The position numbers and the translations under genes are program-made. The notes beneath the pieces were generated by a model. It had not been told where the DNA came from. It did not search any database and saw only the letters and a list, made by a program, of their open reading frames with translations. A stretch of 16,152 nucleotides of DNA, from the NCBI GenBank assembly GCA_947311605.1, contig CAMZLC010000069.1, positions 1-16,152 on the forward strand. The letters are read 5' to 3'. Shown here piece after piece: positions 13,589 through 16,152 of this stretch (positions are counted from its first letter, which is position 1; every line of letters starts with the position of its first letter). The DNA is from an uncultured Sulfurovum sp. (GTDB taxonomy: Bacteria; Campylobacterota; Campylobacteria; Campylobacterales; Sulfurovaceae).

Positions 13589-14458
13589 TTAACCTACCAG
13601 CGACAACCCCTCTTGGGTCAGCTTCAGGCTGCCCGCGGAAATCAATAGATTCACCGCTGCCTTGAATGCTTTTTTACTCATCCCAAAAAGCCTCTCGATC
13701 TCCTCAGGACTGCTTTTGGTCGTGACAGAGACAGAGCCACCCGCACCCTTCACTCTCTCCAACACCCTCTTCTGCCCTTGTGAGACGGCTGCCTGTTTCC
13801 CTATCGGCTGCAAAGAGCAGTCCACTTTGCCGTCGGGTCGGATCTTTTTGACATAGACCGTCCTTCTCTCACCGATCTCCAGCGGCTCAAAGATCTCCTC
13901 GGTATACAGCATCGCCTCAAAACGGTTCTCAATGATGATCTTGTAGCCCATCGGTGTCTCTGCGATCACCAGCGCCTCTACCTTCTGGCTGGCTGTCAGC
14001 CCATATGAATCCTCCAGCCACTTCCCTATCTTCTGAGAGCCATAGAGTCGGCCGGTCTGCGCATCCAGTGCCACCCTCAATATATACTTTTTCCCGATCC
14101 GGAAATAGGCTTTCTGCTGGGAGAGCGGCACCAAGAGATCCTTGGGCAGCCCCCACTTGACAAACGCTCCATAGGATCTGACATCCACCACCTCAAAAAT
14201 CCCAAACTCCCCCTCCATCGCCAGCGGCCGTTCCGTCGTCGCCACCTGCCTGTCTTCACTGTCAGTATAGACAAATACCTCTATCCCCCGCCCCAGCTCC
14301 CGCATCTCCTCGGTCACATAGGCATTGGGCAACAGCACCTCTTCATCTCCGTTATGGTTGCGCAGCACCAGACCGAATTCTATGATTCGCGTCACCGCCA
14401 GTCTGTTGATCCTGCCCACGACAATGCTGTGACTGATATTTTTTTCTCTATTTTCCAT
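13589..14458 (-). CDS. cvfB: CvfB/YitL-type S1-domain RNA-binding protein
   Basis: Cytoplasmic RNA-binding protein related to CvfB of Staphylococcus and YitL of Bacillus; CvfB affects virulence gene expression there, and the role here is unknown. The 289 residues are typical. An N-terminal OB/S1-like segment covers about 10-75, a clear S1 domain follows (GIFEVVDVRSYGAFVKWGLPKDLLVPL, about 86-112), and another S1-like segment (VEALVIAETPMGYKIIIENRFEAMLYTEEIF) lies near 160-190. The C terminus (about 249-289) is a winged-helix domain, SSPEEIERLFGMSKKAFKAA followed by a short wing, matching the YitL family end. The ATG at 14458 has GGAT upstream and a TATAAT box 23 bases before it. The gene appears to be transcribed alone; no hairpin terminator is seen before the yidB-like promoter. 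Confidence 0.87.
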   Translation of the reverse strand: MENREKNISHSIVVGRINRLAVTRIIEFGLVLRNHNGDEEVLLPNAYVTEEMRELGRGIEVFVYTDSEDRQVATTERPLAMEGEFGIFEVVDVRSYGAFVKWGLPKDLLVPLSQQKAYFRIGKKYILRVALDAQTGRLYGSQKIGKWLEDSYGLTASQKVEALVIAETPMGYKIIIENRFEAMLYTEEIFEPLEIGERRTVYVKKIRPDGKVDCSLQPIGKQAAVSQGQKRVLERVKGAGGSVSVTTKSSPEEIERLFGMSKKAFKAAVNLLISAGSLKLTQEGLSLVG

Positions 14459-14480
14459 CTGCTATCCAAAAGTTTTTAAC

Positions 14481-14486
14481 ATTATA
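14481..14486 (-). promoter_or_regulatory. Promoter of the cvfB-like gene
   Basis: Minus-strand consensus TATAAT preceded by TTATTGTAG. Transcription would start near 14474 and leave a leader of only about 16 bases. It is the best promoter in the 126-base divergent gap (14459-14584), which otherwise contains the export-operon promoter and no obvious repeat. Confidence 0.6.
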
Positions 14487-14538
14487 CTACAATAACCAAT
14501 CAACTCCCCCGTTCATTTCTCTCTAACCACAAATAGAC

Positions 14539-14544
14539 TATACT
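14539..14544 (+). promoter_or_regulatory. Possible promoter of the polysaccharide export operon
   Basis: TATACT lies 40 bases upstream of the lipoprotein gene start, in the AT-rich right half of the divergent gap. A start near 14551 would give a leader of about 34 bases. GATAAT at 14564-14569 is an alternative box, but its transcript would begin inside the ribosome site, so it is less likely. Confidence 0.4.
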
Positions 14545-14584
14545 AATATCTTAATTCTACATTGATAATGACAGGGGTGACTCT

Positions 14585-15310
14585 TTGAACAGATATTCTA
14601 TGATACTCGGTATACTATTTTTATGGCTGCTCACCGCCTGCGGCTCCAAATCTCTCCTGCAGGAGAGCTATGTCGTCCAGCAAAAAGAGACACAGGCCAA
14701 AGCCCAACCACCCAAAACCTACTACCGCAAGCATTTCGCCTATCGCATCGCACCCCATGACAGAGTCGAGATCACCGTCTATGCACACCCCGAGCTGGGG
14801 ACAGAGGGCGACACTGGCATCCTGGTCGACAGTACCGGCCGCATCAACCTCCCGCTGATCGGTACCGTACAGGTCGCCGGCCTCACCCAGCCCCGTGCTT
14901 CACGCAAGATCCAGTCACTCTACGGCAGATACCTCAAAAAATCCAGCGTCAGACTGGAAGTCCTCAACAAAAAGGCCTTTATTGTCGGTGAGGTCAAAAA
15001 GGCAGGTCCTATCCCCCTCCCCAATGAGCAGATCTCACTGCTACAGGCGATCGCCACCTCGGGAGGCTTCTCCGACTATGCCCAAAAAGAGCAGATCATG
15101 ATCCTGCGTAAGCAAGGCAGCGGCACCAAGCTGGAACTGGTCGACCTGACCAACCCTACTTCGCTCAGCCACACCGCGACGATGGTCAGACCCGGAGATG
15201 TCATCTATGTGGCACCCAGCAGTATGAAGGACATCGGCACCAATATCGCCCCGATCTTCAAGCTCGCAGCCGATGCCATGCTGCCTTTTGTCAGATACAA
15301 CGATCTCTAG
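14585..15310 (+). CDS. Wza-like polysaccharide export (OPX) lipoprotein
   Basis: Outer-membrane-directed lipoprotein of the polysaccharide export family, predicted to help form the exit channel for capsule or exopolysaccharide. Residues 1-18 form a lipoprotein signal peptide with lipobox LLTAC and Cys19 as the lipidated residue. The Poly_export domain follows at about 50-130 (YRIAPHDRVEITVYAHPELG, GRINLPLIGTVQVAGLT), then one SLBB domain at about 135-190 (FIVGEVKKAGPIPLP, SLLQAIATSGGFSDYA). At 241 residues it is much shorter than E. coli Wza (379) and lacks the C-terminal channel helix. The start is a TTG with AGGGG seven bases upstream; the ATG at 14600 has no ribosome site and would leave a very short signal peptide. 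The Wzz-domain gene follows immediately. Confidence 0.92.
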   Translation: MNRYSMILGILFLWLLTACGSKSLLQESYVVQQKETQAKAQPPKTYYRKHFAYRIAPHDRVEITVYAHPELGTEGDTGILVDSTGRINLPLIGTVQVAGLTQPRASRKIQSLYGRYLKKSSVRLEVLNKKAFIVGEVKKAGPIPLPNEQISLLQAIATSGGFSDYAQKEQIMILRKQGSGTKLELVDLTNPTSLSHTATMVRPGDVIYVAPSSMKDIGTNIAPIFKLAADAMLPFVRYNDL

Positions 15311-15313
15311 GAG
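15309..15313 (+). promoter_or_regulatory. Ribosome binding site deciding the Wzz-gene start
   Basis: AGGAG overlaps the TAG stop of the export lipoprotein. It is only 2 bases from the ATG at 15316 but 8 bases from the in-frame ATG at 15322, which is therefore the likely start. The arrangement ties translation of the two genes together. Confidence 0.6.
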
Positions 15314-15321
15314 TCATGCAG

Positions 15322-16152
15322 ATGCCCACACACCCCAACACCCCAATCCAGCCCATGATCGAAGAGGACGAGATCGATCTCAGAGAGCTCTTCGCCACTA
15401 TCGGCAGATACAAATGGTCGATCTTTTTCATCACTCTGCTGATCACCGCTCTGACGGCTGTGGTCGCCTACAGGATGCCAAAATACTACAAAACCACCAC
15501 CGTCATAGAGGTCAAACCAAAGCCCGGAGACAGGGCAGGATTTTCACTGGGTGGCGCAGGCGCGCTCCTGGGTCTTTCCTCTGTCGGCGGTGACGGCGGC
15601 GGTATTGGCAAAGATGCTGCCCTGCTGGCAATGTACAAGGACAACGAGGCAGTACTGGACAGTGTCGACTACAGCGTTCAGTATTACGACTACGGGCGTT
15701 TTAGATACACCGAGCTCCCAGAAAACAACTGCTCTGTTTCCATAACAGACCTCAAGATATATGATTATAAAAAGCAAGGGATGGAGATCGCCTTTGAGCC
15801 CATCTCCGCCAAGAGCTTCCGACTGCTCTCTATCGGAAAGTTCTCCAACAGCACACTTGGGACTTTTCTTTACGACAAATCCGCCAAGACAGAGGACTTT
15901 ACCCTGACCCTGCACAAAAAATCCCAGGGTGTCACCCCTGCCAAGATCAAGCTCAATGCAGACAAGCGCTATATCTTCGAGAAGCTCATCAGTCAAAATC
16001 TCTCCGCCTCTGTCAACAAAGACAATCCTTTTCTTTCGATCACCCTGCTGGACACACTCCCGCAGAGGGCGGAGCACTACCTCCAGACCCTGATCCAAAA
16101 CCATACAAAGCGCAGTATCCAGTTCGAGCTAGAGGATGCCGACATCACGCTC
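15322..16152 (+). CDS. Wzz-domain polysaccharide co-polymerase/chain-length protein (3' end outside window)
   Basis: Inner-membrane protein with an N-terminal Wzz domain, expected to control polysaccharide chain length and to pair with the upstream OPX lipoprotein. The 277 residues inside the window start with a proline-rich cytoplasmic tip, then the acidic IEEDEIDLRELFATIGRYKW, a membrane span at about 33-50 (FITLLITALTAVVA) and YRMPKYYKTTTVIEVKPK, the Wzz signature. A glycine-rich loop (about 73-96, GFSLGGAGALLGLSSVGG) follows, then periplasmic sequence. The frame stays open to the last base. Whether the missing part ends with a second span or continues into a tyrosine-kinase domain as in Wzc cannot be decided here. 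The start at 15322 is preferred on ribosome-site spacing; 15316 would add two residues. Confidence 0.88.
   Translation, partial: MPTHPNTPIQPMIEEDEIDLRELFATIGRYKWSIFFITLLITALTAVVAYRMPKYYKTTTVIEVKPKPGDRAGFSLGGAGALLGLSSVGGDGGGIGKDAALLAMYKDNEAVLDSVDYSVQYYDYGRFRYTELPENNCSVSITDLKIYDYKKQGMEIAFEPISAKSFRLLSIGKFSNSTLGTFLYDKSAKTEDFTLTLHKKSQGVTPAKIKLNADKRYIFEKLISQNLSASVNKDNPFLSITLLDTLPQRAEHYLQTLIQNHTKRSIQFELEDADITL

Noticed and set aside
14568..14588. Six-codon frame ending over the TTG start of the export lipoprotein gene.
   Set aside because: It would begin at or after the plausible transcription start with no ribosome site of its own, and its overlap with the TTG is easily coincidental.
1..16152. Search for CRISPR arrays, tRNA or rRNA genes, insertion sequences and long direct repeats.
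   Set aside because: None was seen by eye. The gaps are too short for arrays, and no terminal inverted repeats or transposase motifs are present.

Overview
This window looks like chromosomal DNA from a Campylobacterota (epsilonproteobacterial) bacterium, most likely a Sulfurovum/Nitratifractor-type chemolithotroph. That placement is an inference. It rests on the sequence flavour of RpoD, the stand-alone CinA-like molybdopterin-binding protein, HemJ and the promoters, which show a TATAAT-type -10 box, a T-rich stretch upstream and little sign of a -35 box. Nothing in the window looks like a phage, IS element, tRNA, rRNA or CRISPR array. Genes are packed tightly, no gap exceeds about 130 bases, and base composition is even by eye.

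Layout: (1) Positions 1-1777, minus strand: leuD-leuB-purU, covering leucine biosynthesis plus the 5' end of formyltetrahydrofolate deformylase. leuC is not adjacent. (2) Positions 1796-1964: a short divergent control region whose two promoters form an inverted repeat (16 of 17 bases identical). (3) Positions 1965-5244, plus strand: rpoD (primary sigma factor), a CinA-like MoCF-domain protein and a YgjP-type zinc metalloprotease, apparently co-transcribed. Then ppa (inorganic pyrophosphatase) follows with its own promoter. (4) Positions 5927-10226, plus strand: a compact five-gene unit. It holds a 24-residue hydrophobic micropeptide, an XpaC-family membrane protein, a TelA-family protein, an SPFH protein fused to a C-terminal GYF_2 domain, and a tail-anchored protein with two zinc ribbons. 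This is the most interesting part of the window and probably encodes a membrane or envelope stress assembly. (5) Positions 10263-13535, minus strand: yidB-like, secreted endonuclease/exonuclease/phosphatase (EEP) nuclease, hemJ and a DUF2231 membrane protein, probably one transcript. The nuclease gene contains a perfect 13-bp inverted repeat. (6) Positions 13589-14458, minus strand: a CvfB/YitL-type S1-domain RNA-binding protein. (7) Positions 14585-16152, plus strand: the start of a polysaccharide export locus, with a Wza-like outer-membrane lipoprotein and a Wzz-domain chain-length/co-polymerase protein that runs off the window.

How the genes work together: leuB and leuD act in successive steps of leucine synthesis. 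The OPX lipoprotein and the Wzz protein would form an export and chain-length pair spanning the envelope. In the five-gene unit, the zero- or few-base spacing of the last three genes, the membrane segments in XpaC and the zinc-ribbon protein, and the membrane-scaffold nature of SPFH proteins suggest a physical complex at the inner membrane. The combination resembles parts of the Bacillus subtilis ydjFGHI and xpaC/yaaN systems but lacks PspA and TPM-domain partners. Its function cannot be read from the sequence.
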